The notes under the pieces were generated by a model that made no database searches, was not told where the DNA came from, and was given only the letters and a program-made list of their open reading frames with translations. The position numbers were made by a program, and so were the translations under genes. Below are positions 63,426-64,000 of a stretch of DNA of 64,000 bases, piece after piece (the stretch's first letter is position 1; the number at the start of each line of letters is the position of its first letter). Location of the stretch: contig JACJYA010000008.1 in assembly GCA_020636315.1 (NCBI GenBank), positions 124,001 through 188,000 of the forward strand, given 5' to 3'. Source of the DNA: Lewinellaceae bacterium. Its GTDB lineage: Bacteria > Bacteroidota > Bacteroidia > Chitinophagales > Saprospiraceae.

Positions 63426-64000
63426 TTAGTAATCGATCCCTACCGCCGAGGGCTCGAAAGAATCGGCCCGCGCCAGCCGCCAGTCCCTTTTCCAGCTGGC
63501 CGGCACGGTATCTTCGTTGAGCAGGCAGAAAGCCGGGATGTAAGGGAACAACTCGCCGTAGGAGCGGCTCTCACTCATGCTCACCCGGCGGTAGATGAAA
63601 TCGCGGGTGATCTGAGAAGTGGAGCGGATACCGGCGGCCCCCATCAACTCCACAAACCCCTTGACCGTTTCATGATGGAAATTGGCCACCCGCTGCTTCT
63701 TATCGGCCACTACCAGCCCCCTCATCAGTTCCGGGTTCTGAGTGGTTACTCCGGTCGGGCAGGTATTCTTGTTACACTCCAGAGCCTGGATGCACCCCAG
63801 AGCCATCATCATCGCCCGTGCGCTGTAGCAGGCATCAGCTCCAATGGCCATCGCCCGGAAGATGTGAAAACCCGTGGAGATCTTTCCGGAGGTAAATATC
63901 TTGATCTTGTCTTTCAATCCAAAGCCAACCAGTGCATCGTAAACCGTAGCGAGGCCCTCTTTGAAGGGCATGCCCACGGAGTTGGAAAACTCCAGGGGCG
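63426..64000 (-). CDS. FMN-binding glutamate-synthase-family protein, C-terminal part (cut by right edge)
   Basis: The frame is open past 64000, so only the last ~190 residues are here; the reading begins 'PLEFSNSVGMPFKEGL' just inside the edge. 'FTSGKISTGFHIFRAMAIGA' lies in the FMN barrel. The Fe-S cysteines are in 'ALECNKNTCPTGVTTQNPEL', the pattern of GltB-like alpha-subunit domains. It ends 'EPSAVGIDY'. In the full-size enzyme this domain makes glutamate from glutamine-derived ammonia, but stand-alone homologues of this size may have other roles. A GTG or ATG inside the window would be a false start. Confidence 0.85.
   Translation of the reverse strand, partial: PLEFSNSVGMPFKEGLATVYDALVGFGLKDKIKIFTSGKISTGFHIFRAMAIGADACYSARAMMMALGCIQALECNKNTCPTGVTTQNPELMRGLVVADKKQRVANFHHETVKGFVELMGAAGIRSTSQITRDFIYRRVSMSESRSYGELFPYIPAFCLLNEDTVPASWKRDWRLARADSFEPSAVGIDY

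Overview
The window looks like a chromosomal segment of a member of the Bacteroidota, most likely the Saprospiria. Evidence: a type IX secretion sorting domain (T9SS) ends the 1918-residue protein at 47808-53564. There are SprB/PKD-like and dockerin-like adhesin modules, a TonB-dependent receptor with an N-terminal carboxypeptidase-regulatory-like domain, and a 'CKED' surface-export signal after a lipobox. Promoters match the Bacteroidota TTTG-N19-TANNTTTG pattern, and AguA/AguB, RdgB, SecG, GroESL and LeuACDB resemble that phylum. This placement is inference from gene content; no 16S gene is present.

Layout. (1) 1-4801, minus: the N-terminal 1600 codons of a giant exported adhesin, with two copies of a beta-helix module followed by ~69-residue Ig/PKD-like repeats; its C-terminus lies off the left edge. 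(2) 4971-13510, minus: a tight five-gene operon encoding a Cys-rich thrombospondin-type-3 lipoprotein, a membrane/envelope protein, an exported WD40 protein, a CHAT caspase-like protease and a membrane-anchored nSTAND ATPase. It reads like a single-chain CHAT-STAND-TM-WD40 sensor split into separate genes, and is my first candidate for an undescribed system. (3) 13671-16289, minus: META lipoprotein, the agmatine-to-putrescine pair aguB-aguA, and tRNA-Ser(CGA).

(4) 16964-32457 is a sulfur and envelope electron-transfer region. It holds a rhodanese lipoprotein, an OprO/P-type porin and a secreted rhodanese; a 12-haem cytochrome c; an FAD oxidoreductase; an MFS exporter; a cyclic-nucleotide-gated patatin lipase; then psrABC (polysulfide/thiosulfate reductase) and two rhodanese-fold lipoproteins. 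Those last two have lost the usual active-site Cys, yet both end in Glu-Glu-Gly-Cys. Six rhodanese domains in four exported proteins sit in this stretch. The two terminal-Cys proteins are my second candidate.

(5) 32609-47566 is mostly housekeeping: a PhaE-like PHA synthase subunit, TonB receptor, TraB/GumN protein, Lrp/AsnC regulator, glutamate dehydrogenase with a CcmD-like gene, ilvE, rdgB, secG, groES-groEL and HMG-CoA lyase. (6) 47808-53564: a 1918-residue T9SS-secreted HYR/dockerin/cohesin-like protein. (7) 54079-64000: a helical-repeat protein, the leucine operon leuACDB, recQ, a glycosyltransferase and the C-terminal part of an FMN-dependent glutamate-synthase-family protein cut by the right edge. 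All assignments come from reading the sequence; no database search was run.
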